Below are positions 35,496 to 46,902 of a stretch of DNA of 46,902 bases, in pieces. The DNA comes from Perkinsus chesapeaki. Its lineage: Eukaryota; Perkinsozoa; Perkinsida; Perkinsidae. Made by a program: the position numbers and the translations under genes. The notes below the pieces were generated by a model. That model was not told the origin of the DNA. It did not search any database and saw only the letters and a program-made list of their open reading frames with translations. Position 1 is the stretch's first letter. The number at the start of each line of letters is the position of its first letter. The stretch is from contig JAAPAO010000251.1 of assembly GCA_013115145.1 (NCBI GenBank), positions 1 through 46,902 on the forward strand. The letters are read 5' to 3'.

Positions 35496-38400
35496 TTATG
35501 CTATTTTAAGTATTAGTTTCCTATCACCAAGTATATTATTAACTCTTGCACAACTTGGCCAGAACTTCCCTCGTGCTTTAACCCATGGTAAAGGGAATGC
35601 TGCTACATCTCTAGAGTAACTGATAATACAGTATAATATAGCATATCTAATAGCTAGTAGCTCATCTACCAATGTTCCCAATTATCAGCTGTAACCATGT
35701 CTTGTGTATGTGGAGCATTCTTTAATGGATTATCCTTTAAATCATATACTCCATCAGCTATACTATCAATCTCATGTTTAATCTGTATTAATGCATCACA
35801 AAACCTAATAACAATGCATAGTTATATTACCAATACTAATAATACAAGTATTACCTATCCAATTCATCTTTACTTTCACTTTCAGTAGGTTCTATCATTA
35901 AAGAATGATGTACTGGCCAACTCATAGTAGGTGCATGAAATCCATAGTCCATAAGCCTTTTAGCAATATCCTCCTCTACAACCTAATAACAACAACAACA
36001 CTATTATTATAATAACTAATACAATACTACTTACACCAGTATGTTTACGTATATCTGATATATCAATAATAAACTCATGACTGCATCTACCATTACCATT
36101 AACATGCATGAGGGGATAATGATCCTATATAACAACAACTTCAACTAGCAGCCAATAAGACTACACTATCTTACCTTTAATCGTGCAGCCATATAATTAG
36201 CATTTAATATAGCTATTTCAGCACTAGCTCTGAGCCCTTCTTCCCCAAGCATATTAATAAATATCCATGGTATTGATGCTATACCAGCTTGACCATAAGG
36301 TGCTGCATTAACAGTACCAGCAATGTTAATATCACTACCAGTTGATATAACAGGATGTGATGGCATAAATGGACTAATAAGAGGAGAGGGAGAGGTTATA
36401 CGATTATCGAGGTGTTGATTAATATTACCGTAAATGTTCAGCAGCGCAGATTGGTCCCATACCAGGACCTCCACCACCATGGGGAATGGAAAACGTCTTA
36501 TGAAGGTTAAGATGGCAAACATCAGCACCTAAAAGATAATACCATAGACACCTAACACTACTGCTGGCGGTGTAAGGTAATACCTATTGTCCCTGGTGAA
36601 GTAAGAGCAAGTTGTGCATTCATATTAGCACCATCCATATATACTTGTCCACCATATTTATGTACAGTATCACATATTGCTTTTATATGGGTTTCAAATA
36701 CTCCTCTAGTACTTGGATATGTTATCATTAATGCACCAAGTCTATCACCAACATCATTACATATCCTATCTAAAGCATCAATATCCATACCATTAGGACC
36801 TGTTATTATAACTAATAATAATACAATAACACTATTAACTAACCATCATCATCAAGCCATACTATCTCAAATCCCATCATAGCTGCTGATGCTGGATTAG
36901 TACCATGGGCCGATCTTGGTATTAAACATACAGTACGTTGGATATCACCTAACCCCCTTTATACTACTACAAGTTAATAAATTGTACCTCTAGATTCATG
37001 ATATTGTCTTATAGCTAATAACCCAGCATACTCACCCTGTGCACCACTGCAAGGCTGTAATGAACATACAGCGAACCCGGTGATCTACAGCAGTACAGTA
37101 TACACCAACAATAATAATGAATAGCAGCAGCATGGTCTTATTTAATAATACCTCTTCTAGGCTCTTCTCAAGTGACCTTAATAAGGTAGCATAACCCTTC
37201 ATCTGGTTTAATGGTGTAAAGGGATGTGGTGCAGTAACCTCCTCCCTAGGGAATATTACTTTGTATAACTTATAGACTTATTATTATTACTGTACTATAG
37301 TATACATAGATGTTGATGAGTTGAGCTTCATAGTACATGAACCAAGTGTTATCATAGATTTAGTAAGTGATATATCCTAACATCAACACTACACCACACT
37401 AGAGGTACTAACAACTACCTACCTTGCTTTGTAGATGGTAAAGATAACGCATAAGTTCAGTCTCAGTTACTATCGTATTGAATATCTACACCATACATAA
37501 TAACAACAGTACAGTGTGTACACTACAATACCTTCTGTGTCATATAAGGTTTAGTACGTCGCATTGACTCTGGCATTAAACCTAGTTCATTCTCGTAACC
37601 ACTAACTGTACCAGTAAAGTGTTTGCCAGTACCAGCAGCTACAGCCTATAATGGTAGATGATAACATTAACTAGGTATTAGTATTACTAACCTGTAATAA
37701 AGCCTGTACATCCTGTAGTGTATGTGTCTCATCAAATGATACTGATACTGTAGTATTATCAACTAACCTTAGATTCATACCACCATCTAATGCTGCATTC
37801 ATAACAGATGATGCCTTATCAGGTGTATCAAATCTCATAGTAACACAATCAAAAAACATATCAGGAGTGGTGACAGCAACCTATCACTAACATTACTACT
37901 AGCAGCAGCTTCATACCATACTTTCCCTACATCTATATCATATAACCCCTTAACAAAGACCTGTCCTAAAGCATGTACCCTACTAGCTATACGTGATAAA
38001 CCCGATGGTCCATGATATACAGCATACATAGCACTCATATTAGCTAATAATGCCTGTGCTGTACATACATTAGATGTTGCTTTATTTAACCTATCAACAA
38101 CAGCAGCAGCAGCAGCAGCAGTATAACATATATCACTATCGCCTCCTCCTTACCTTATATGTTGCTCTCTCGTCTGTAATGTTAACCTATATGCCGGGTT
38201 ACCTTCGGCATCTTCTGATATACCTACTAATCTACCAGCCATACGCCTTGTATTAGATGTAGTAGTAGCTAGATAACCAGCAGCTGGTCCACCATACCAC
38301 ATCGGTACACCAAACCTTTGCATACTACCAACAACTACGTCAGCCCCCATATCACTAGGGGGCTTGCATACAGTTAGTGCCAAAGGATCGGCAGCAACAG

Positions 38401-39632
38401 CTAAAGTACCACCACCGCTACCGCCTTCTTTTAAGGCATCAGCGATGAAGCTGTAATCACGTATAGTACCGCGAGTGTCTGGGTACTGTACAAAAGCACC
38501 AATAAGGTCCTTTCTGGTGAAGTCAAACGTATCAATATCCCCAATTTCTATGGGAATGCCAGCCCATCGAGCACGAGTCTTAACAACCTCTATAGTCTGG
38601 GGATTCATGGTATCAGATAGGAACATTACTTTACGTATAGTATTACCAATACCTATTATTAATACCATATTTCCCACTAATAACGCTATATATTACCCCT
38701 TTGTATCATAGTAACAGCCTCAGCTGCTGCTGTAGCTTCATCCAATAGTGAACAGTTAGCTACTGGTAGACCAGTTAGTTCAGATACTACTGTTTGGAAT
38801 ATAAGTAGGCATTCCAATCGACCTATCAATGATACTATATTAATATTTATTATCATTACCCTTACCTTGTGATATCTCAGCCTGGTATGGTGTATAACTA
38901 GTATACCATGCTGGATTCTCAGCTAAGTTACGTAATATAGCAGCTGGTACTATAGTACCATGATATCTACAATAATAATAGTACTAACAACAATAACAAC
39001 AACAAACACCAACCCTTGGCCAATAAAGTTCTTATAAAGATCATTCTTCTTCATCATTTCCCTAAACTTAGCCAATGCCTCACTTTCCGACTTAGCATCA
39101 GTAATACTAGTCAGGAATCCTGGCTCCCGTAGTATGTGACCTATATACGACGTTATCAACATGTACAGTATTATTAGATTACAACAGCCTACTTGGTATA
39201 GTCTCCTTAATAAGCTGTTCAAGAGTATTAGCTCCAGCTACTTGACACATTTGAGTTATATCATCTATACCACTACCAATATGGCGTGGTAGGAAGGTAT
39301 CCGATCTGCTATGATATATAAAGGAAGTGGGGAGGAGGGATATTAGAGTGTAGTACTTACTTATTAAATAACCCTACAGGACTAGCACCTAAATAATGCT
39401 TATCATGAGGTGATAATGACTTAACATAATCATCAACAACTCTAGTACTTGATGCCTAATAGCATTACACATCTCCTGTTAGTATATATATAATATATAT
39501 TACATCACTGTGTATGCCTCTATTACTACCAATGCCTCTTAAACGTAGAGATGATCTTACAATAATAGGGGTTACAATAACATACTGGTAGCAGTAGCAG
39601 CAGCTTAGAGGTGGCAACGCTCGAGAGAGCAT
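35496..39632 (-). CDS. GLDC: Glycine dehydrogenase (decarboxylating), P protein, mitochondrial
   Basis: PLP-dependent P protein of the glycine cleavage system, which decarboxylates glycine and passes an aminomethyl group to the lipoyl H protein. The ATG at 39632 gives a mitochondrial-presequence-like, Arg/Ser-rich start ([25 protein letters not shown]), then [33 protein letters not shown], the N-terminal half ([17 protein letters not shown] near 38310), the PLP-binding Lys in [16 protein letters not shown] (Lys codon 36499-36497), [15 protein letters not shown] near 36080, and the conserved tail [15 protein letters not shown]. Many introns, one with a CTG repeat. A donor in a split Cys codon joins the last two exons. 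The order and the PLP Lys make this secure. Confidence 0.95.
38101..38121. repeat. CAG trinucleotide repeat, 7 copies, in a GLDC intron
   Basis: Seven perfect CAG units on the plus strand (CTG in the gene's direction) end a few nucleotides before the intron's TGATAG acceptor. It is a candidate length-variable microsatellite close to a splice site. Confidence 0.85.
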
Positions 39633-39791
39633 CGCCGGAGAATGACACTAGTTCAACATATGATGTAACAATACTTAACACAACTGTGAATGGTTAAGAG
39701 GGATACTATGAGCCCAGGGGAGAGGGCTCTCACGAAACTATGTAAAAATGGGGGGGTAGTATTGCTACTGTTGCTGTTGCTGCTTTTTTAC

Positions 39792-42700
39792 TTATTGATC
39801 CTCAATAGCTCTAGCCACCAGTTCAGTGACAGCTTGGCTCTTAGCTCTAACACTTAACTTGAGTAAGCATCCACGAGATGGATCTATACCAAGAAGGCAT
39901 TTAACTAATACTGTCATACCACCTAATAATAATAATGATACAGTTGATGATGATACTATAAATAGTTATTACCAGCAAATGTACCACATAATAATAGTGT
40001 ATGCCCTCTAGCAGCAGTCTCATCACTAATAACACCTAAATAGACCGAGGTGGTGTTGTATATTAATAATAATAACAACCTTGTTATTGTTGTTATATAC
40101 CTACCACTGCCATCGCATGGTTCACAATTAAGTGTTGTTTGTAATCCTTTAATAGCCTGTTCTAATGTCTTATATCCTAATATATGTTTAGCAGTAGTCT
40201 CTCCACCACCTTGAGCATGCATAGCCTCCCAGCCTTGACGGAACTGTCCTGCTGGTAATCCTCTAGGTGATATATGATCACCAATTGTAAGAGTAACCTA
40301 ATATACCATGATACAACGATATTAATTATACCATATTTCCTCTACATCTTCAACTGGATACTCATCCTTATATCCAATATCATCACCATCCTCTTTAACA
40401 GTAAACTCAAGGCATGCTCCAAACCTTGCCGAATGTATACCACCATCCATCTTCTGTAATACTACATAGGCAGATCCAGTCTAATAATACCAGTAACATG
40501 GTCTACAGTAGCTGGCCATATTGTGTATTATATTACATCACCGTAACTAAGGCTTCCTATACCAAGCTCCCCTATCTCTTGGAATAAGCCTGTATCCTCT
40601 ACACCAGTTAGTTTAATAGTAATATTATCCAACTCTATATCCTCTAATGTATTGGTAATAATAAACTCTATTACCTATATCACCACCACCACTCCTATTA
40701 TACTACTACCATCTCCCTTATTACCAGATATGACTTGAATATGTGCTTCCTAGCTCTAACCCTATACTCAGCCTCCTGTTCAGTGAGCATCTGGCTTCTA
40801 CTAGAATGTAGTAGTGCTCCCAACTCAGATGCTGATATCTATAAACCAATATTAATCAATTACCAACCTAGTAACAACCCTATTACCAATGGTGATAAGG
40901 CATTTAAGAACTCCTGCTGTGCATCACCATAAGTCCCGGCAGCAGCAGTTGCACTAGAGCCTATTGTAGAGCACAGTAATTAATGATGTCCATTATTATT
41001 ACTATTACCTCTAGGTCCTGATCCAGTACTAGCTTCATTGTCACTAACTGTCTTGGTAGCAGCACCCATCTTAGCTATAGCTCCCTGTGATGCAGCAGCT
41101 GCTGATGCCTCCATAGCCTGTTGACGCTCCACTTCCATCTATAGATGTAACATAAGAATAATAGCAATAATAGCAATAATATTACCTCTCTCATCTGTGA
41201 TCTATATGCCTCAGGTGTTGGTAGGATGCTAGTATCAACCTCTGTATCATACTTACTAGGATCAGACATTTGGGCTACCATACTATCATATAGGGCATCT
41301 AAGTAGTACAGTCTATATAGATAGGACTTAATATAGTAATATAGTACCAATAGAGAAGGGTAGCTCCTTCTCAGTCAATAGGACCTCTAAATCCTCAGTT
41401 GCTTCAGTAGACTCTGACCCTACTGGTGACATACTATCCTTAATAGTATTGGTATATAAACGTATACGATCACGAACCTATAAAGGTACTACGACGTCTA
41501 TGAATACATACATATGATACTACTACCTCATCATCATTATCCTTATCAGCAGTCTCCAATAGTGTTACAATATCCCCACGTAGAGATGGTACAGCTAATG
41601 CTATCTTAGCTAAAGCATCGACAGCAGCACCTCTAACTACTGCATTCTCTAGGATCAAACGGTTATATATAAACCTAACAACAATAATGATAATGACTAT
41701 TATGGTTATAGTGGCACCTTATATATTTCTCAGGATGCTCTGTTAGTGGTACATGTCCAGCTAGGAATGTTAATACACGACAGCATAAGGCTGGATACTC
41801 ACAGTCTTCTATAAACTCACACAAATGGAGAAGGCCTAGATCAGTTGCTGAAGGAACCTATATAAAAGAGTATGATGATGGGTAGTGAAGATGGTCGTAT
41901 TACCTGGTTAATAACTAATATAATAGTATCAACCAATTCCTTCTTAAACTCGTGTGATCCTTCTTCTCTTAAACTAGATGATAGGAACCCCATTAATACA
42001 CGATGCTTTGATGGATACCTGATGCTACTAATATAATCACTATATAATAATAATACTATTACTGTATACAAAGGCTTCTAATAGCACGTACAATATCAAG
42101 CTTGTAGACATCTGATATATCTAACAATACCCACTATAACAACCTCCTCTCTTGGTTACACCACTACTACTATTATTATTACCACTCATAAGGGTTTGGA
42201 TCTGTTTAACTAGCTTATCAATGTTAGCCTCCTGGCCTGTCTTTAGTAATGTAGTTAGAGCCAATGTAGCTATATTGCGGTTAGAGTCCGACAACAGTGG
42301 CTCTATATCACTATTACACCTATAAGAGATATACTAATAATAACTATACAGTAACACATCCTTAGTACCTTGATACCACACCAGGACGAGTCTTAGCTAG
42401 ATTATTAAGACATCTAATAGCAGCAAACCTCACTACCGGCTTAGGGGAGTTTAATAACACTTGCATTACAGCCATAGCTGATGACATATCATATACACTA
42501 AATATAATAATAATACTACTACTAATAGCATCATTACTACCCATTGCATATAACAGTCTGATTAGCCATTGATGCAGCTTGCCTAGGATTCCTTTTAAAC
42601 TCTACATCAGCCAATTCGAAGAAGGCACGAGCAGCTTCGAATTGAACCTATAGAGGTAGCATTAATACCATAAACTATATACTACTACTACCATCTCAGA

Positions 42701-43904
42701 CTTATGTCGAAGACAGGTATTCAAAAAGTTGAGGAGCTGCCTCTCTACCATCATATCCTGATCATGTGCTATCAATGCAGCACCTAACATTAATAATACA
42801 TCATATTAATACTAGGCATTACCAGTATAACGGATTAGGGAACAGACAGCCATGGGGCTCTTTGGTGGTGCCTGCCCTTCAGCAGTAAACTGTCCTAACA
42901 CCTTCTGTAAGGCTAGACGATCATTACCTAATAATAATAAAAGATGCTCTGATAGTAGTACTTGTATTATTATTATTACGTTTAATGTCATATAATAGTG
43001 CTAAGGCATGATACTGTACCATAGGTGAGCTTGTATTCTGTGCTGCTGACTGTACTTCTGATACCCATCTAATATAACATCATTATTTACATAACACTAT
43101 TGATACACTACCCTTACTACCTTCTAACAAGATCAGGTACAGTATTCATAAGCTGCATACCACATACTAATGCAGCACTTTGTACAAAGGCACATTTATC
43201 AACAATAGCTAATATAAATAATAACTTATATTAAATAGTACTACGTATCACCAAGCTATTACCTGATTTAAGATATCTATCAACCTGAGCTGCCATATTA
43301 GGATCCAATATCCGGCTTAATACTCTTATAGCATTAGCTCTATAACAATCATTATTAGATTGCATATCTTTAGTTAAACATGATGTTACGATAAAAACCT
43401 TAACAACAACAACAACAATAGCAATAACATTATCATATATGCTATTTATAATATTATTATTATTACTTCTGTTTCACTAGGATGTAGATTCTTTAATACT
43501 AGATAAACCATTCTTCGTAATTTAACATTATTACTCTGAAATAGTTTAGTTATACCAAAGAACATATCAGTAAGCTCTGAACCATCGAAATCATCACCTT
43601 GTGATATAAGATATAATATCTAATAACATCAACACATATATACTAAATCAATAATAATAACACTACTACCTTAGTAATAAGCTTACAACACTTAACCGTA
43701 TCAATAGGCGTGTTATTAAAGATACGCGTCTCTTGTATAACAGTGGATTTCTCACAAGCCCATGGATTGCCTAAATAGTTCATACCAAACTTCCCCCAAA
43801 TCATTACTTATACTACCCCCATCATCCTTTCCACCATCAGTATCCATCTTAAGATTATCCTTAAGTGCCTCCTTCACCTTCTCTTTAATAGCATCCACAT
43901 TCAT
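39792..43904 (-). CDS. COPG: Coatomer subunit gamma (COPI coat)
   Basis: Gamma-COP is a large subunit of the COPI vesicle coat, acting between Golgi and ER. The ATG at 43904 starts [16 protein letters not shown]; the acidic Gly-rich leader (DGGKDDGGS) precedes the family core: [78 protein letters not shown], and HEAT-like helices such as [16 protein letters not shown]. The appendage end includes [13 protein letters not shown] and [12 protein letters not shown], closing at the TAA at 39792. Numerous introns, many flanked by TATA- and AAT-rich sequence. The nonaspanin in the same window ends in a coat-binding signal, a plausible cargo relation but probably coincidental. Confidence 0.93.
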
Positions 43905-44073
43905 TATATCAAGGGACAACAATAACAACAACAACGACTTAGCACTAATATACAGTTGTCTTAACCAGGGATCGAACCTGTGTATGTACCCTAAACTCTA
44001 ATAACACTCTAGTATCCCAAGAAAATGAAACTTGAATATTACATTAATAAATAGGATCAGTAGTATCACAAAT

Positions 44074-45807
44074 CTAAATGGTCATTTCATACAATCTAAC
44101 AACAACGTCTAATGGTGTAAAGACAAAAGGCAAGCTTGTTGGAGTAGCAGGCTTCTTCTCCTCAGTAGAGGAGCAGGAGTATGGTTGCCATTGATATAGT
44201 AGTGGTGTCGCGTAAGGAGGTCGAATCCTCCCACCATTACTAACAGCAACAGCTGCAGCAGACCGGTGTTTATTTTCTGTTCTAGTATTATCAATAGTAT
44301 CCTCCCCTTTTATAGTATATTTCTTCAGTCCCACATCTTTATATTTTTCCAGCCTATCATTTGGATACTTAGCCACCGCAGATACTATATTACTAACCAT
44401 TTTAGGTAGAGTAGATTCCGCTACATTACGCTCTAACCAAGCAGGCATAGACCTACCAACTTTAGGATCCTCATAATAATAAAGGCAATATCGACTCTTC
44501 AGTGAGGACTGCTCTTCCTCCTGCTGCTCATTAGGTTTAACACACGACACGCTTATATAGTCCTCAACACGTACTGAACTACTGCTACTGTCATCATCAT
44601 CCTCCTTATCATCACCTCCTTGTAGCCCAAGTGATAGCATTGCTCTAGTATCATTATTTGGTAAGACCAATGGTATTTGACGATATCTATAAAGCCTTGG
44701 TGAGAATGGCCATGGCCATTTAGCCTTCCATATTAATGTACTACTACCATCATCTCCTTCATCTACCTTTTTAGCCCCTTCAAATGTACTATCCCAAGTG
44801 GACCTATTATCTATATCAACATTAAGTGCATGAAACTGTGCTGGTGATACAGCAATATCCCCAGTCATCATCCACTGTGGTGTTGGACTATTATCCAATG
44901 CCTTACGCCATATAGTACATGTAAACCTACCATCCTCTTCTAAATCACCAAACTTTACCCAACCATCACTCTTTAAATACCCATCCGTATCATCAGCATT
45001 AATCTCATTATCAACCATATCCAACGCATCACTTAATAATGATACTACTCTTTTTGGTAATGGTAAAGTAGATGGTATATCATAACCATCCAATAGTCCC
45101 CCGATACCAGCAGCAGCAGAGTTGAGGCCAGCAACAGCCGCAACAGGAACCGGCTTTTCGCTATCTACCACAGTACTATCATTTACTTCACTATAAGCTG
45201 CCTTCTCCTCCTCCTTGCTTTCAGATATCTTATTATCTTCTATTAAGCTATCTGTTACCCCATCATCAACAATCGATGATCGTATAGCAGATACAGCAAC
45301 CTTCTCTAGGTTAGGTAGGTCTTGATCTAGTTCATTAATAGGTAATAATATTTCAGTATTGGATAATGTATTATTACTACTACCAGCAGGTACCATAATA
45401 TCCCTACTAGCAGACCATGCCATTATCTGCCATGTCGGTAATATAGACATATGAGCTGGTGCCCTGATAAGTGATGCTGTACTAGGCTCCAACTGCAGCT
45501 GCCGCTGCTCTTGCTCTTGCTGTTGTTGTTTATCTTGTTTATTCTTCCACAATTCACGTGCTACTAAAGCCCCTGCTATAATGCCTAATATAACCTTCTG
45601 CCGTACTGGTGGTGTACCCAACCTATATAATATATTAATATAGTCTTTACCACGACCAGAGAACCATTTCCAATTATGACTAGACGCTGCTGCTGCTGGT
45701 CCTTTGGTCTGTATTGTATCTGTATGGTATAACCGACAATATTGGCGGCGATAATGCCGCTCGGGTAATAGTCTTACCATAATAAAACGGAAAACTAGAG
45801 GAGTCAT
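44074..45807 (-). CDS. START-domain lipid-transfer protein, probably mitochondrial
   Basis: One uninterrupted exon from the ATG at 45807. The N-terminus (MTPLVFRFIMVRLLPERHYRRQYCR) is positively charged and amphipathic like a mitochondrial presequence; a downstream ATG at 45780 is an alternative. A possible membrane helix (VILGIIAGALVARELW) follows, then a Gln-rich coiled stretch. The START region starts near WVKFGDLEEDGRFTCTIWRK and includes NRSTWDSTFEGAKKVDEGDD and KWPWPFSPRLYRYRQ, as in STARD7/PC-TP proteins that bind phosphatidylcholine, then VRVEDYISVSC, SRYCLYYYEDPKVG and a Pro/Thr-rich tail. An acidic Ser-rich insertion (DDKEDDDDSSSSS) lies inside the domain. Lipid ligand is inferred from the family. 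It is intronless, unlike most neighbours. Confidence 0.82.
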   Translation of the reverse strand: MTPLVFRFIMVRLLPERHYRRQYCRLYHTDTIQTKGPAAAASSHNWKWFSGRGKDYINILYRLGTPPVRQKVILGIIAGALVARELWKNKQDKQQQQEQEQRQLQLEPSTASLIRAPAHMSILPTWQIMAWSASRDIMVPAGSSNNTLSNTEILLPINELDQDLPNLEKVAVSAIRSSIVDDGVTDSLIEDNKISESKEEEKAAYSEVNDSTVVDSEKPVPVAAVAGLNSAAAGIGGLLDGYDIPSTLPLPKRVVSLLSDALDMVDNEINADDTDGYLKSDGWVKFGDLEEDGRFTCTIWRKALDNSPTPQWMMTGDIAVSPAQFHALNVDIDNRSTWDSTFEGAKKVDEGDDGSSTLIWKAKWPWPFSPRLYRYRQIPLVLPNNDTRAMLSLGLQGGDDKEDDDDSSSSSVRVEDYISVSCVKPNEQQEEEQSSLKSRYCLYYYEDPKVGRSMPAWLERNVAESTLPKMVSNIVSAVAKYPNDRLEKYKDVGLKKYTIKGEDTIDNTRTENKHRSAAAVAVSNGGRIRPPYATPLLYQWQPYSCSSTEEKKPATPTSLPFVFTPLDVVVRLYEMTI

Positions 45808-46099
45808 AGGAGATACTAAACACAATAAATGATATAGAATGAGGTTACGAGAAACTATAACGAGATGATCAATAGTAACCTTAATGGTAAGTGTTACATA
45901 ATGGCGACCACTAAGGTGGTAATATATCAGAACCACTTAAAGGTACTTTACAGTATCAACAAAACATATCGAAGAAACTTCGATGAAGATACGAAAAAAA
46001 GCCGGGGATATGGCAGAGTAAGTCCCTATATGGTGGTAGATATACACAAGTTGCAGGAGGATGGTCGAAAGCAGTAAGCAGTAACGTTATAGTTATTGC
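45808..46099. promoter_or_regulatory. Spacer between RING and START genes
   Basis: It must contain the 3' UTR of the RING gene and the promoter of the START gene. An open frame here extends the START frame upstream but contains no ATG before 45807, so it is not taken as coding. Confidence 0.35.
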
Positions 46100-46756
46100 T
46101 TATACACCCAAATATAATGCAGCAGCTGCAGCTGGTATACTTGTATTATTATCATTAGTAGTATAATTATTACTGGGATAATAACGTACAATAGCTTCAT
46201 TACTATATGATACTATACTACTCTTCCTATCTTTTTTTATTAAAGGTGCACGACATAAAGGACATGAACTGCTGCTCGCAACAGGAGCTCCGTTATAGCC
46301 ATGTCTATTCATGCCTCTTGATTTATCGTATTCATCATGTGTTATAACCTCTCTCATACAGGATTCATGAAATTCATGATCACATACCTTTAACTTAACC
46401 CATTTACCAGGTATAGAGTCATCTTGTAGACATATTGCACAAGTAGTCTCATTAATAGGTTTATCCTCTACCACTGCTACTGTATCCAATAAAGAAGCTG
46501 CCCTCAACTTAGCATTATTAGTTTTAATCTTCTCCGCCTCTTTAATACGACGATTTCTTGCTGCCTGTTTACGATATGATAGATAACGAGATGCAGCAAA
46601 TGGTACAAATACCCAAGCTACCAATACTGCTATAAGAGCAACTTTACCAGTGCCAGTATTGCCTATTAGACTTAATAATAGTATTAGAGCAACAGAGGTC
46701 CATACAAATGCTAAGAACGGTCTCCGTGCAAACAGCCGTCGAACTGTATCATTCAT
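46100..46756 (-). CDS. Membrane-anchored RING-H2 ubiquitin ligase
   Basis: A single exon, ATG at 46756, about 218 residues. Two hydrophobic helices near the N-terminus (FVWTSVALILLLSLIG and VALIAVLVAWVFVPFAA) are followed by a basic segment (SYRKQAARNRRIKEAEKIK). The RING is TTCAICLQDD...VCDHEFHESCM...SSCPLCRAPL, with eight ligands in a C3H2C3 arrangement. RING-H2 proteins bring an E2 to membrane substrates. An insertion of about 20 residues (HDEYDKSRGMNRHGYNG) sits between the second His-Cys pair and the last CPLC. The tail is Asn/Ser-rich with an Ala run. Target unknown. Confidence 0.88.
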   Translation of the reverse strand: MNDTVRRLFARRPFLAFVWTSVALILLLSLIGNTGTGKVALIAVLVAWVFVPFAASRYLSYRKQAARNRRIKEAEKIKTNNAKLRAASLLDTVAVVEDKPINETTCAICLQDDSIPGKWVKLKVCDHEFHESCMREVITHDEYDKSRGMNRHGYNGAPVASSSSCPLCRAPLIKKDRKSSIVSYSNEAIVRYYPSNNYTTNDNNTSIPAAAAALYLGV

Positions 46757-46902
46757 GCAGTATATTGAAACTAACAATCAATCTATATATCTCCATGCCG
46801 CAAACTCATGACAAAAAACTCAAGTGGCGTGTAGCAAGTCATCCCGAGACGTAATAGTAGTTTCATCAACACAAGAACCTGGCATTATGTTAGGATGGTT
46901 GC
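46757..46902. other. Right-end flank
   Basis: Upstream of the RING gene start; no exon or repeat is supported. A TATA-like stretch (ATCTATATATCT) lies about 25-35 bp upstream of the start codon; significance uncertain in AT-rich DNA. Confidence 0.3.

Noticed and set aside
35434-35619. Short plus-strand frame at the GLDC 3' end
   Set aside because: It is antisense to the last GLDC exon, whose [10 protein letters not shown] motif is secure.
43960-44030. tRNA on the minus strand between coatomer gamma and the START gene
   Set aside because: A B-box match (GGTTCGATCCC, 43978-43968) and partial acceptor pairing are present, but no A box lies at the right distance, the candidate is about 66 nt, no anticodon arm forms and no T-run follows.

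Overview
This window is nuclear DNA from a flagellated microbial eukaryote. It encodes coatomer gamma, a nonaspanin, ubiquitin E1, a splicing-linked USP39/SAD1 protein, the mitochondrial proteins glycine decarboxylase P and an inner-membrane peptidase, and a radial-spoke protein (IQUB family). Nearly every gene is cut by very short AT-rich introns with GT..AG borders; the donor is usually GTAAT-like and the acceptor TTAG or ATAG. In the asparagine synthetase gene, 12 exons sum to 577 codons exactly and the 11 introns are 37-49 nt, which validates the splicing rules used here. Cilia, gene density and intron style fit an alveolate-like protist; a perkinsozoan is my best guess, but this is inference, not proof.

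Layout. Positions 1-2544 form a more GC-rich, repeat-bearing patch with a tRNA-like (possibly SINE-type) sequence and an intronless OTU-type cysteine protease gene. From 2545 to 15837 five intron-rich or compact housekeeping genes lie on the minus strand: an AGC kinase, a zinc-finger/PP2C fusion, an alkaline-ceramidase-like membrane enzyme, a TM9SF protein and ubiquitin-activating enzyme E1. Asparagine synthetase (plus) diverges from E1. An IQUB-like protein (minus) and a GPN2 GTPase with a MYND finger (plus) are divergent, followed on the plus strand by an ankyrin/membrane protein and a large low-complexity protein. USP39/SAD1 and a CCCH zinc-finger protein (minus) come next, divergent from the mitochondrial inner-membrane peptidase IMP1 and an unrecognised multispan membrane protein (plus). 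The right end is all minus: glycine decarboxylase P protein, coatomer gamma, a START-domain protein and a membrane RING protein.

The genes are mainly unrelated housekeeping functions sharing short intergenic spaces, so no operon-like system is claimed. The most unusual things are two fusions read through splice-consistent exons (an RBM5/10-type C2H2 finger plus coiled coil on a PP2C phosphatase; a MYND finger on GPN2), an IQUB protein without room for its ubiquitin-like domain, catalytic or zinc-binding cysteine codons split by introns (E1 and CCCH protein), and a 21-nt imperfect inverted repeat between two divergent genes. Coordinates given for genes run from start codon to stop codon and include introns.
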